NCBI GenBank assembly: GCA_963668115.1
Contig: OY764147.1
Span: 2,914,001-2,978,000 of the forward strand
Direction of reading: 5' to 3'
Source: Plut-88900 sp963668115
Lineage (GTDB): Bacteria > Chloroflexota > Dehalococcoidia > Plut-88900
Length of the DNA stretch: 64,000 nt
Shown: positions 1-8,176 of the stretch, piece after piece
How positions within the stretch are numbered: position 1 is the first letter of the stretch
Layout: each line of letters begins with the position of its first letter
The notes under the pieces: model-generated
What the model saw: the letters and a program-made list of their open reading frames with translations, nothing else
Databases searched by the model: none
Told to the model about the DNA's origin: nothing
Made by a program: the position numbers and the translations under genes

Positions 1-100
1 TCGCGGGGCATCGGAATGGGAGGGGGGGCGGGGGGGTGGAACAAAAGGAGGGGGTGAAACGTCTAACAGTCCATACGGAAGCGAGAGGAGGCCCGAGAAG

Positions 101-1915
101 ATGCTGGTTAGACGTTTTGCGATGGCCGTGGTTTTGATGTTGGTGGTGTCGGGTGTGGGGTTTGCGTGCGGGGGGGCCGGGACGGCTACGCCCGAGGCGG
201 CGCGGGAAGAGCCGACGAGGGCGCCATACGGGACTGATTCGGGTTCCTACGGGGTGACCGCCGTGCCAATGCCGACGGCGACGATGGATGAGTGGGATGA
301 CGCTATGGCAGAGCCGACAGCCACGCCCATGCCCGATAGGGAGGACTCGGTACAGGAAGATTCTTCGTCGTATCCGGTGGGGGCGACGGCGATGCCTGAG
401 CCGACCCCGACGGCGTGGGTTTCGGCCTCGGAAAGTGGGTCGGGGGAGGTCTCGACCGCCGTGCCTTCGGCGACAACATTCCAGGACTACCGGCGGAGCC
501 CGCTGGTGGCGGCCAGTCGGGACCGGACATCGACTTTCAGCCTGGACACGGACCGCACTTCGTTCCAGTTGGCGTTGAACTGGGTGAGGAACGGCTACCA
601 GGTGGACCCGGACTCTGTGAGGGCGGAAGAGTGGGTCAACGCTTTCCACTACGGGTACGAAAAGCCGCGCCGGCAGGACAGCTTTGCGATCTCGACGGCG
701 CTGGTGGAGCACCCGTTGCAGAGCGAGATGCACCTGGCGCGGATAACGTTCCAGGCGCCGGACGTGAGGGACGATAGGAGGCCGTTGAACGTGACGCTGG
801 TGCTGGATGCGTCGGGGTCGATGGCGGACGGGAACAGGGTGGGGATAGCCCGGGCGGCGGCGGATTCGATCAGGAGGAGCCTGGATCGAAATGACCGCAT
901 CTCCGTAGTCCAGTTTTCGACCGACGTGCTGCACGAATACACCGTGGAGGGTCGGGGGCCGGGTGACGGGGCGGTGGCAAATTCGATTGCAAACCTCCGG
1001 CCCAACAACAGCACCAACGTGCAGGCGGGGCTGAACCTTGGGGTCAGAATCGCTGACAGGATGCGCCATGACCGGCCAAACGCGTACAACTACATCATCC
1101 TGATGTCGGACGGTGTGGCGAACGTGGATGCGACGGACCCGTTAGCGATCCTGCGAACGTCGGGCGACGGGCAGAGCGACAATCCCCTGCGTCTGATAAC
1201 TATAGGCGTGGGTATAGAGAACTACAACGACTACCTGCTGGAACAGCTGGCACAGCACGGGAACGGCTGGTACAGATACCTGGATGACGAGGTGCAGGCC
1301 CGGGCGACGTTCAGAAGGGACAACTGGACGACGATCTCCACGCCGTTTGCCGACCAGACCCGGGCGCAGGTGGTCTGGGACCCCGGGAAGGTGGACTCCT
1401 GGAGGCTCATCGGCTACGAGAACCGGATTACTCCCGACCAGGCATTCGTGGAGAACCGGAAGGAATTTGCGGAGATCCCGTCCGGGACGGCGACGACGGT
1501 TTTCTATGAGTTGCAGCTGACGCCTCATTCGGGTGGATGGTCGGGAGAGGCCATCAACTTAGGGGACGTGCATGTTAGGTGGGTCACGCCCATCAGCGGG
1601 GAAACCCGGCAGCAGGACGCCGACATTTGGGGATACTCAAACGCCAGGTTTGAGGACTCGGTGGATGACATGCTGAGGTTCGGGGCGATAGTAGCGCTGG
1701 TGTCAGACAGCTACAGCGGGCTGCCGTACGTCGAGTCTCGGGGGGCCGAGATTGCAGGGAATCACCTGAGAACGCTGGAGGGCTGGCTGCAAGACCTGAA
1801 GCCGACGATGTCTCACCTGGATTCGTTCAATGACTTTGCCTACGTGTTGAATCACCTCGTCAACACGCTTCCCAGATACGAGGGCGCGTCCGGGGGGTCG
1901 GGGTACAGCCCCTAG
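101..1915 (+). CDS. VWA-domain lipoprotein (YfbK-like)
   Basis: 604-residue exported protein. A hydrophobic signal segment ends at a Cys near residue 23, so a lipoprotein is likely although the lipobox is weak. Residues about 30-130 are a low-complexity Pro/Thr/Ala linker typical of Chloroflexota surface proteins. A von Willebrand type A domain follows, with the MIDAS motif DASGSM at residues 236-241 and a matching S/T-N-x-x-x-G region near NSTNVQAG. The C-terminal 200 residues resemble the extra domain found after VWA in YfbK-type proteins. The start is preceded by GAGAGGAGG. Function beyond metal-dependent protein binding at the cell surface is unknown. Family call is confident, role is not. 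Confidence 0.85.
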   Translation: MLVRRFAMAVVLMLVVSGVGFACGGAGTATPEAAREEPTRAPYGTDSGSYGVTAVPMPTATMDEWDDAMAEPTATPMPDREDSVQEDSSSYPVGATAMPEPTPTAWVSASESGSGEVSTAVPSATTFQDYRRSPLVAASRDRTSTFSLDTDRTSFQLALNWVRNGYQVDPDSVRAEEWVNAFHYGYEKPRRQDSFAISTALVEHPLQSEMHLARITFQAPDVRDDRRPLNVTLVLDASGSMADGNRVGIARAAADSIRRSLDRNDRISVVQFSTDVLHEYTVEGRGPGDGAVANSIANLRPNNSTNVQAGLNLGVRIADRMRHDRPNAYNYIILMSDGVANVDATDPLAILRTSGDGQSDNPLRLITIGVGIENYNDYLLEQLAQHGNGWYRYLDDEVQARATFRRDNWTTISTPFADQTRAQVVWDPGKVDSWRLIGYENRITPDQAFVENRKEFAEIPSGTATTVFYELQLTPHSGGWSGEAINLGDVHVRWVTPISGETRQQDADIWGYSNARFEDSVDDMLRFGAIVALVSDSYSGLPYVESRGAEIAGNHLRTLEGWLQDLKPTMSHLDSFNDFAYVLNHLVNTLPRYEGASGGSGYSP

Positions 1916-1938
1916 ACCCCGGCCCGGGACGGCGTCCC

Positions 1939-1981
1939 GAGGAGGGGCCTGCGCCCGGAGCGGGCCCCTCCTCCATGTTTT
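1939..1981 (+). terminator. Rho-independent-like terminator after the VWA gene
   Basis: An 11-bp perfect stem (1939-1949 with 1963-1973) follows the VWA stop codon by 24 nt and is followed by a short TTTT run at 1978-1981. Sequence evidence only. Confidence 0.55.
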
Positions 1982-2088
1982 GGGAAGAGTGCGCCGTTGT
2001 TTCCCGTCATCCAGCCGGCGGGGGTCGGGGCTGCAACGTGATAAAATGAACAATCGAGTGGTCTCTTAGTGCGGGGGTTATTCGTCGG

Positions 2089-2253
2089 GTGTTGATCTGC
2101 AATTCCTGTGACGTTATCTGGAGCAAAGTCCCGCGGGACAAGGACTACATGGACATAGACGCCACGGTGCGGATGTACAAGAAACGGCGGTGTCCCGACT
2201 GCGGGAAGGGCCTTGAAGAGATCACGTTTGTGTCGGGTCTGAGCGACGGTTAA
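2089..2253 (+). CDS. Small zinc-ribbon protein (54 aa)
   Basis: A short open frame with GTG start at 2089 and TAA at 2251-2253. The product has two CxxC knuckles (CNSC near the N terminus and CPDC about 30 residues later) with a Lys/Arg-rich stretch just before the second, which looks like a small treble-clef or zinc-ribbon protein. The alternative start TTG at 2092 would remove one residue. A TAAAAT box at 2042-2047 could be its -10. It lies between the VWA gene and the envelope cluster on the same strand. No family name is claimed; coding status rests on the conserved-looking Cys spacing and an open frame. Confidence 0.5.
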   Translation: MLICNSCDVIWSKVPRDKDYMDIDATVRMYKKRRCPDCGKGLEEITFVSGLSDG

Positions 2254-2265
2254 TCGGGCCCCGGT

Positions 2266-2895
2266 TTGTTGTTCGCTATCTTTCACCATTTGACGACTCG
2301 ACCCGTCCTTATTTTCACATCGTTGGCCTTAGTGTTTGCTGCGTTGTGGGTCGGGCTTGCGCCCCAGGCGCTGGCCAATGGCGGGGCCGACACCCGGGTC
2401 ATATTCGAGGAGGGGGTCGGGGGGTACGGGGTAATCATCACCTCTACGCCGGGGCGTCCTACCGAGGGGCTGGTGCATCTCACGTTCAGTGTGTCGGATG
2501 CCGAGAGCGGGGCGATAATCAGGGATGCGACACTGGAACTGGTCGCGAGGCCGCCTGCGGATTCGGGGTTGGCGGAGGCGTCATTCCCGATTGGCAGGTC
2601 GGACGTAAACCCGGACCTGTATGACGTGGACGTACGGTTGGAGGCGGAGGGGGTGTGGGATTTGGGGCTGTCAATTGATGGGTCGTTAGGTCGGGAGGAG
2701 GTGGTGTTCCCGCTGGAGGTGCGGGGGCCGGCGAGCAGGATTTTCGCAATACTGATAGTGGTGCTGGCATTCCCCGTGCTGCTGGTGTTGCTGGAGATCT
2801 GGAGACGGTGGGACCGACGTAAGAAGAGGGCACGACAAAATGAGGGGTCGGGTGTCGTAGAGACTGAGACTTCATCGGAGGAAGAGAACAGTTGA
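2266..2895 (+). CDS. FixH/YtkA-like single-domain membrane protein
   Basis: 209 residues from a TTG start. An N-terminal hydrophobic segment (about residues 10-35) ending near an Ala-Asn site acts as signal or anchor. A beta-rich extracytoplasmic domain (about 40-155) resembles FixH/YtkA/CopC-like beta sandwiches. A second transmembrane helix at about 160-180 precedes a highly charged cytoplasmic tail. The stop overlaps the start of the next gene by 4 nt, so the two are probably translationally coupled. With the next two genes it forms an envelope cluster that may handle a metal or metalloprotein; this is inference. Domain assignment is from sequence pattern only. Confidence 0.55.
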   Translation: MLFAIFHHLTTRPVLIFTSLALVFAALWVGLAPQALANGGADTRVIFEEGVGGYGVIITSTPGRPTEGLVHLTFSVSDAESGAIIRDATLELVARPPADSGLAEASFPIGRSDVNPDLYDVDVRLEAEGVWDLGLSIDGSLGREEVVFPLEVRGPASRIFAILIVVLAFPVLLVLLEIWRRWDRRKKRARQNEGSGVVETETSSEEENS

Positions 2896-3665
2896 AGGGT
2901 GGAATTGGGGTGCCGTCCCTGGCGCTTCTGATTACGGGGCTGCTGGTGTTGGCGGGGTGTGGGGGGTCTGCGCCGGAGACGGTGGAGTTCAATCTGGATA
3001 TCAGGGAGAGGGAGTTGGTTCAGGAATCGACGGTGTTCAGGGTGAAGAAAGAGGACACCGTGGTCTTTCTGATAACTTCCGATGAAGCCGGGACATTGCA
3101 CCTGCACGGGTATAACCATGAGAACGAGGTGGGGTCGGGAGGCGTGACGAGGGTGGAGTTCTTGGCGGACATAGAGGGTCGGTTTGCGCTGGCGCTTCAC
3201 CCGGGCGTGGGGGTTGGGGGACACACTCACGGTGACGAAGGAGAGGGGTGTGAGACGACGCTTGAATTGCCCGAGGGCGTCGGGGCTCCGGAGATCAGGG
3301 TGAAGGCGGAGCCGGGGCCAGAGGCAGGGGAGATTGAGGTCGGGGTCGAGCTGGAAAACTTCGAGCTGTCGTTGACGGATACCGAAAGCGGGACAACGGC
3401 GGGTCACTGGCACCTGTACGTCGATGGGGAGCTCAGGGGGATGTACATGCTGCCCCAGGCGAAGGTGTCGGGGGTGGGGGCGGGAGAGCACGACATCATG
3501 GTTAGGCTGTCAGACACCGAGCACTGCTACTTTGGGGTGGATGCGATGACCACGGTAACGGTGGCGGAGGGGGCCTCGGGGGACGGAATGGATATGGGGG
3601 AGGGGGACGGGGCTACCGAGCCTGAAGAGACGATTATCGGGTTCCTGGAAGTGCTGCCTCGGTAG
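2892..3665 (+). CDS. His-rich lipoprotein with cupredoxin-like domain
   Basis: 257 residues from a TTG start overlapping the previous stop. The N terminus is a signal peptide with a clear lipobox (LAGC, then GG). A beta-rich domain with HLHGY and a downstream HPG looks like a cupredoxin-like fold. A His-rich loop follows (GGHTHGDEGEGC), then a second domain with GHWHLYVDGE and a C-terminal EHDIM...EHC segment. The many His residues and two Cys suggest metal binding, possibly copper, but no complete blue-copper ligand set can be proven by eye. Anchored outside the membrane. Likely partner of the flanking membrane proteins. Confidence 0.6.
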   Translation: MKGGIGVPSLALLITGLLVLAGCGGSAPETVEFNLDIRERELVQESTVFRVKKEDTVVFLITSDEAGTLHLHGYNHENEVGSGGVTRVEFLADIEGRFALALHPGVGVGGHTHGDEGEGCETTLELPEGVGAPEIRVKAEPGPEAGEIEVGVELENFELSLTDTESGTTAGHWHLYVDGELRGMYMLPQAKVSGVGAGEHDIMVRLSDTEHCYFGVDAMTTVTVAEGASGDGMDMGEGDGATEPEETIIGFLEVLPR

Positions 3666-3707
3666 GGCGGGGACGTCCATATTTTCCCATGCGCTAGACT
3701 AGGGAAC

Positions 3708-5246
3708 GTGATTACTCGCGTTCTGCTAGTTGTCGGGCTTTTGCTCGGCGCGTTGTTAGTATTTCCGACGGCGCGGGCGTACGCGCACGGGTTCGGGGAG
3801 CGGTACGACCTGCCGGTGCCTCTGTGGCTGTACATGTACGGGGCAGGGGCGACGGTGCTGGTGTCGTTCGTCGTAGTCGGGATGTTCATGCGGGGGAGGG
3901 GTGAGGGGCGGGGGCCGCGGCTGTTCGACCTGTACGGCATAACCGGTGTCCGGGCGGTACTGGAGAGTGTCGTCACTCTCACGGTGCTAAGGCTTGTATC
4001 AGTGGCAACGCTGGGGCTGGTGATAGCGACGGGATTCTGGGGAGACCCGGCGTCGATAGTGAATTTCTCGGTGGTGTTTGTTTGGGTGGGGTGGTGGGTG
4101 GGGCTGGGCTACGTGTTCTCGCTGGTGGGGAACTTGTGGGCGCTGCTGAATCCGTGGAAGGTGCTGTTCGAATGGGCAGAGGGCCTATATGGGCTTGTGA
4201 CCAGGGGGAAGAGGCTGGGGCTTGGGATCCGGTACCCGTATGAAATAGGGGTGACCCCGGCGATAGTATTGTTCTTCGCATTCGCCTGGATAGAGAACGT
4301 TTACGTCGATGCAGGGGCCCCGACCCACATTGGGATTATGGCCGTTTTCTATACGGTGGTGAGCCTCGGGGGGATGTTCGTGTTCGGGAAGCACACATCG
4401 CTGCATTATGGGGACGCGTTTGCCGTCCTTTACAGGTTCCTGTCCAAGTTCGCGGTTACTGAGGTGCGGGTCACGGATGCCAAGCACTGCTCGGATTGTG
4501 AATTGCCGTGCGAGGCTGGGGGGTCGGGGTGCGTGAACTGCTACGGCTGCTTCGAACGGGCCAAGGGGGCCAGGCAACTGAACCTCCGGGCGCCGGGGGT
4601 GGGGTTGGCTTACCCGGAGAGGGTGAGCACCTCGGAAATGGTGTTCATTGTGCTGGCGTTGTCCACGGTGACGCTGGACGGGTTCAAGGAGACGGAGGCG
4701 TGGCAGAGCGTTAAGGATGCCGTTCTCACAGGTGTCACCTTCTACCGGAACGACCTGAACACGACCCTGGCCCTTGTGGCGTTTCCTGTGATTTTCGTCG
4801 GGGCATACCTGCTGATGTGCAAGATATCGAACCGGGTCTCGGGGGAGGTGGGGACGACGGGTGAGACGGCTCGGGCGTATATCTACTCGCTGATCCCGAT
4901 TGCCCTGGCCTACAACGTGGCGCACTTCTTTTCGTTCTTGGCGATCCAGGGTCAGCTGATAGTCAAGCTGATATCGGACCCCTTCGGGTTCGGGTGGGAC
5001 CTGTTCGGGACGGCGAACTGGGATGTGCAGATTTCGATAGTCAGCGCTCGGCTGGTGTGGTTCGTCGGGGTGGGGGCGATCGTGATAGGGCACGTAATCG
5101 CGGTGTACGTGGCGCACGTGATATCGATGAGGAGGTCGGGGAGCCGGGGGGCGGCACTGAGAAGCCAGTACCCGATGGTGGCGCTGATGGTCGGGTATAC
5201 GGTGGTGAGTTTGTGGATTGTGGCGCAGCCTATTGTTGCGGGGTGA
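3708..5246 (+). CDS. Polytopic membrane protein with six-Cys cluster
   Basis: 512 residues, GTG start at 3708. A signal-like first helix precedes AHGFGERYDLPVPLWLY, a motif I recall from membrane proteins automatically labelled 'fenitrothion hydrolase'; that label is not trusted here. Roughly ten to twelve transmembrane segments are visible. Between them, a soluble loop carries Cys at 261, 264, 268, 275, 278 and 281 (C-x2-C-x3-C-x6-C-x2-C-x2-C), suited to an Fe-S cluster or zinc. A TAGACT box (3695-3700) lies 7 nt before the start codon, so the transcript may be leaderless. Follows the cupredoxin-like lipoprotein gene by 42 nt. Substrate and reaction are unknown. Confidence 0.6.
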   Translation: MITRVLLVVGLLLGALLVFPTARAYAHGFGERYDLPVPLWLYMYGAGATVLVSFVVVGMFMRGRGEGRGPRLFDLYGITGVRAVLESVVTLTVLRLVSVATLGLVIATGFWGDPASIVNFSVVFVWVGWWVGLGYVFSLVGNLWALLNPWKVLFEWAEGLYGLVTRGKRLGLGIRYPYEIGVTPAIVLFFAFAWIENVYVDAGAPTHIGIMAVFYTVVSLGGMFVFGKHTSLHYGDAFAVLYRFLSKFAVTEVRVTDAKHCSDCELPCEAGGSGCVNCYGCFERAKGARQLNLRAPGVGLAYPERVSTSEMVFIVLALSTVTLDGFKETEAWQSVKDAVLTGVTFYRNDLNTTLALVAFPVIFVGAYLLMCKISNRVSGEVGTTGETARAYIYSLIPIALAYNVAHFFSFLAIQGQLIVKLISDPFGFGWDLFGTANWDVQISIVSARLVWFVGVGAIVIGHVIAVYVAHVISMRRSGSRGAALRSQYPMVALMVGYTVVSLWIVAQPIVAG

Positions 5247-5277
5247 GGTACCCGCAACGCTGAGCCCTACCCCCATT

Positions 5278-5316
5278 CCGTTCTTGAGACCCTTCGACTC
5301 CGCTCAGGGCGAACGG
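5278..5316. repeat. Interspersed palindromic repeat, copy 1
   Basis: A 39-bp imperfect palindrome bounded by CCGTTC and GAACGG with a TTGAG/CTCAG inner pair. It matches in layout and core words (CTGAG, TCGAA) the element at 51946-51978. It sits between convergent genes, a usual place for such dispersed elements. Confidence 0.6.
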
Positions 5317-5373
5317 AATACCCCGCCCTGGGGATGGATTCCGGCTCGGGGGCTGGAATGACGGAGAGGGGGG

Positions 5374-6150
5374 TTAGATGAGGACCCGACCCCCGTCTAC
5401 GGGGATAATGTGGCCCGTGACCATGGCGGAGAGGTCGCTGGCGAGGAAGAGGGCTGCGCCGACGAGGTCCTGGGTCTCGACCATTCTTCCGGCGGGGATT
5501 TCCGCTACTGTCGCGGCCAGTCTCTCGGAGTCTGAGACGGTTGCTGCCATCATGTCGGTGTTGGTCGGGCCTGGTGCGATTCCGTTGACTCGGATGCCGT
5601 ATTGCGCCCATTCGACGGCCAGGGTCTTGGTCAGGCCGACCACCCCGTGCTTGCTGGCGATGTAGGTCGCCGACTGGTGGCTCCTGGACACCACGAAAGC
5701 AAGTTCGGAAGCCGTGTTGACTATCTTGCCGCCGCCGGTTTTCATCATCTCCCGTGCTGCAGCCTGGCACCCGAAGAATACGCCTCTGAGGTTGACGTTA
5801 TGGACGTGGTCCCACTGCTCGGGGGTGAGGTCCAGAGCCGTGCTGCGTACGATTACGCCGGCGTTGTTAAACATGATGTCGAGGCGGCCCTTGTCGGCGA
5901 CGGTGCCCGAGACTGCGTTGCGAATCTGGTCGGGATCGGTGACGTCGACATCGAGGGCACGGGCGACACCCCCGGCCTCTTTGATAAGGGCGAGGGTCTT
6001 AGCGGAGTCGGCCTGACGCTGGGGGAGGTCGGCAATGGTGACATCGGCGCCGGCAGCAGCAAGGCCTCGGGCTATGGCGGCCCCTATGCCCCTGGACGCG
6101 CCGGTAACTATTGCTATGCGGCCAGTGAGGTCGATGGATGTGCCTGGCAT
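5374..6150 (-). CDS. SDR-family NAD(P)-dependent oxidoreductase
   Basis: 258 residues, classical short-chain dehydrogenase. The Rossmann glycine motif TGASRGIG is at residues 16-23, NNAG at 95-98, the catalytic Ser near 148 and Tyr163/Lys167 in YIASK. Asp41 at the end of beta-2 suggests preference for NAD(H). Likely cytoplasmic and tetrameric by family. The substrate cannot be named from sequence; such enzymes often act on hydroxyacyl or alcohol substrates. The gene converges on the 3708-5246 gene and its promoter side abuts the IS110 element. Confidence 0.9.
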   Translation of the reverse strand: MPGTSIDLTGRIAIVTGASRGIGAAIARGLAAAGADVTIADLPQRQADSAKTLALIKEAGGVARALDVDVTDPDQIRNAVSGTVADKGRLDIMFNNAGVIVRSTALDLTPEQWDHVHNVNLRGVFFGCQAAAREMMKTGGGKIVNTASELAFVVSRSHQSATYIASKHGVVGLTKTLAVEWAQYGIRVNGIAPGPTNTDMMAATVSDSERLAATVAEIPAGRMVETQDLVGAALFLASDLSAMVTGHIIPVDGGRVLI

Positions 6151-6205
6151 GTCGGACTCCCTTTGAGGTTGTTATGGTTAGTCGGGCGCGGACACAATAG
6201 CATAT

Positions 6206-7273
6206 TCACAGGCGCGATTGCCGTTGTGGGACCCTTGCGTAACCCGCAACCTGAGTCGCTTTGAAATGTCGGGTAGTGCAGTCCATGCGTAAAGCCCCAC
6301 CCCAGCAACTGTGTTGGGGGCGGGGTGGAGGAGAGGTTTTTGGGAGGGGATTCCAGGGGGCATTGTCTCTAAGCATGGCGTTGAGGATGGTGAGGAGCTT
6401 GCGCATGCAGGCGACGAGGGCGACCTTGCCGGGTTTGCCGGCTGCGAGCAGTTGCTCGTAGAAGGCTTTGATGGGGGGATTGTGCTTCCTGGCGCTCATG
6501 GCGGCCATGTAGAGGGCTCTTCTGACGTTGGCCCGGCCGCCCCAGATGATACGTCTTCCCCTATGGACTCCACTGTCCCTGTTCAAGGGGGCTACCCCCA
6601 CCAGGGCGGCGATCTCCTTGCGGTTGAGGGCGCCCAGTTCGGGGAGGGCGCCCACCAGGGTGAAGGAGCATACGGAGCCTATGCCGGGGACATCCTTGAG
6701 GAGGTCGTATTTGGCCTTCCAGAGGGAGTTGGACTTAATGAGGTCGTCTATCTCCCTGTCCAGGTCGTTCAGTTCCTGGGAGAGGAACTGGATGTGCTTA
6801 CGCAGACTGGGGTGAAGAGGGCCGAGGGCCCGCTTGAGGCGAAGGGACTCGGCGGCCCTCATGTCTATGAGCTGCTTTCTGCGGGCCAGGAGGGCCTTCA
6901 GGTGGGCGGCCTGAGGGTCTGGGAGGGGACGGGCATCGGGTCTGATGGTGAAGGCGAAGCGGGCGATGCTGTAGGCGTCGATGGCGTCGGTCTTGGCCAG
7001 CTTGCCTATGGAGCGTGCGAAGTCCCTGATCTGCCTGGGGTTCATAACCGCCGTGGGTATCTGGTGGATCCCACACTCCAGGGCCAGGGGCCTCTCCAGG
7101 CCACCGGTGGACTCCATGACGATGAGGCCGACATCGAAGTCCTTGGCCACTTGAAGGACCTCTCTGATGCCTTCAGCATCGTTGGTGTGCCTCGCAGCTT
7201 GGGCTTGCGGGAGGACGTGCAGGTCCAGGAACTCACTGCTGACATCGATTCCCATTACGGAGTCTTGACTCAT
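6206..7273 (-). CDS. IS110-family transposase (DEDD recombinase)
   Basis: 355 residues. The RuvC-like N-terminal domain has the DEDD set at D10, E54, D96 and D99 (GIDVS, MESTG, KTDAIDA). After a helical linker with a helix-hairpin-helix (VPGIGS, residues 195-200), the C-terminal Tnp domain has the catalytic Ser in NRDSG (S234) and GRRIIWGG. Both domains are complete, so the enzyme is probably active. The last 45 residues after PWNP are unlike the usual family end and include a run encoded by a hairpin (6295-6327). IS110 enzymes work with a bridge RNA made from the element's own non-coding end; here that would be the region just upstream (7274-7440). Confidence 0.92.
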   Translation of the reverse strand: MSQDSVMGIDVSSEFLDLHVLPQAQAARHTNDAEGIREVLQVAKDFDVGLIVMESTGGLERPLALECGIHQIPTAVMNPRQIRDFARSIGKLAKTDAIDAYSIARFAFTIRPDARPLPDPQAAHLKALLARRKQLIDMRAAESLRLKRALGPLHPSLRKHIQFLSQELNDLDREIDDLIKSNSLWKAKYDLLKDVPGIGSVCSFTLVGALPELGALNRKEIAALVGVAPLNRDSGVHRGRRIIWGGRANVRRALYMAAMSARKHNPPIKAFYEQLLAAGKPGKVALVACMRKLLTILNAMLRDNAPWNPLPKTSPPPRPQHSCWGGALRMDCTTRHFKATQVAGYARVPQRQSRL

Positions 7274-7435
7274 GTTATCCCTTTCTTGCAGGTACGGGTT
7301 GTTGACCCGGGCAACTGTACGGGCTTAAATGAGAGAGGGGTGCGGTGGCCCTCGCTGGGGCTCGGCCTCCAAGGACCATGATTCCTGCGGCCTACCGCAC
7401 CCCGACTCCTTAACTCTACCACTGCTTCGTCACAC
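7274..7435 (-). ncRNA. Candidate IS110 bridge RNA region
   Basis: The 349-nt gap between the transposase start and the next gene begins with this structured stretch. It holds a perfect 10-bp stem (7337-7346 with 7394-7403) enclosing a 47-nt internal region, and a smaller hairpin near 7295-7315 (GTTG/CAAC around CCCGGG). IS110-group elements encode the bridge RNA at this end, upstream of the transposase. The two guide loops cannot be assigned without a second copy of the element. The rest of the gap (7436-7622) holds a dispersed repeat and the leader of the next gene. Confidence 0.5.
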
Positions 7436-7443
7436 AAGATTCC

Positions 7444-7461
7444 TCGCGGGGCATCGGAATG
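7444..7461 (+). repeat. Dispersed repeat, copy B
   Basis: An 18-bp string identical to window positions 1-18, with a third, 16-bp match in reverse orientation at 51724-51739. It borders the IS110 element on its left-end side. Confidence 0.6.
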
Positions 7462-7622
7462 ACATTTGTGCAAAGGTGTCGTAAAGGGAGTGGGGACTGG
7501 ACGCCTCAGTCAGCCCCTATCAGAAGTCAGGATAAGGGCATCCGTTTGTCGGGAAAGGGTTGGCCGCAGGCAGCTGCTGCCTGTAGGATTTCGACGCAAA
7601 CTTCGCATCAGCAAAGGAGAAG

Positions 7623-8090
7623 ATGTCAGTAACTTGGGAACAATTTGCACGGCGGGACCCGGAGCTGGTGGCGATTGGGGAGGCGCAGTTCAGGCGTACG
7701 GGGCTGGCGCTGGTTGGGACGCTGCGTCGGGATGGGTGGCCGCGGATATCGCCGGTGGAGCCGTTCATTGTGGATGGGAAGCTGTACCTGGGGATGATGT
7801 GGAAGTCTCGGAAGGCGCTGGACCTGCTTCGGGACTCACGGTGCGTGGTGCATAGCACGGTGTCGGACCGCCTGGGGAGTGAAGGGGAATTCAAGGTGTA
7901 TGGTCGGGCGGTGGAGGTGAAAGACCTGGATGAGAGAAAGCGCTTTGCGGATGCGGTGTTCGAGGCTATCGGGTATCGGCCGGAGGAGCCGGAGTTTCAT
8001 TGTTTTTGCATCGGCATTGAGAGTGTGGCGTTCACCAGGCTGGAGGGTGAACAGATGGTGCACTGGGTGTGGAGGGCGGGGGAGGGTTAG
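7623..8090 (+). CDS. Pyridoxamine 5'-phosphate oxidase-like (split-barrel flavin/F420) protein
   Basis: 155 residues with the split-barrel pattern: GTLRRDGWPRISPV early, then DGKLYLGMMWKSRKALDLLRD, typical of PNPOx-like FMN or F420 binding proteins. Length fits the single-domain family. AAAGGAG at 7613-7619 sets the start. Its leader has a perfect 7-bp hairpin (7567-7583). Likely a cytoplasmic oxidoreductase of unknown substrate. A longer upstream frame in another phase (7466-7855) is not supported. Confidence 0.8.
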   Translation: MSVTWEQFARRDPELVAIGEAQFRRTGLALVGTLRRDGWPRISPVEPFIVDGKLYLGMMWKSRKALDLLRDSRCVVHSTVSDRLGSEGEFKVYGRAVEVKDLDERKRFADAVFEAIGYRPEEPEFHCFCIGIESVAFTRLEGEQMVHWVWRAGEG

Positions 8091-8098
8091 AAGCTCGT

Positions 8099-8149
8099 TA
8101 TATTGCCGTGAGTCGGGTGTCGGCATACCATTGCCGCAAATCCCGACAC
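8099..8149 (+). promoter_or_regulatory. Possible promoter and leader hairpin before amidohydrolase
   Basis: A TATATT -10-like box at 8099-8104 is followed by a hairpin with 7-bp arms (8117-8123 with 8143-8149) and an inner GGCA/TGCC pair. It lies 28 nt before the amidohydrolase start. It could also be a terminator for the preceding gene, but there is no T-run. Confidence 0.3.
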
Positions 8150-8176
8150 GCATATCCCAAACTGGAGGCTACGGTT

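Larger units (their letters stand above)
6206..7440 (-). mobile_element. IS110-family insertion sequence (approximate limits)
   Basis: One transposase gene plus about 170 nt of structured non-coding DNA on its upstream side. IS110 elements lack long terminal inverted repeats, so exact ends cannot be read from one copy. The outer left edge lies before a dispersed repeat at about 7438-7461, which may be the target sequence. The downstream end is somewhere around or below the transposase stop. Confidence 0.75.

Noticed and set aside
2283..3491. 402-codon minus-strand frame opposite the envelope genes
   Set aside because: Pro/Arg/His/Ser-rich shadow; the plus strand has signal peptides and coupled starts.
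6311..7381. 356-codon plus-strand frame opposite the transposase
   Set aside because: It is a high-GC shadow of the IS110 gene, with Gly/Val/Glu-biased random composition.
7466..7855. 129-codon plus-strand frame overlapping the split-barrel gene
   Set aside because: Gly-rich random composition, different phase, no ribosome site; the 7623 frame has family motifs.
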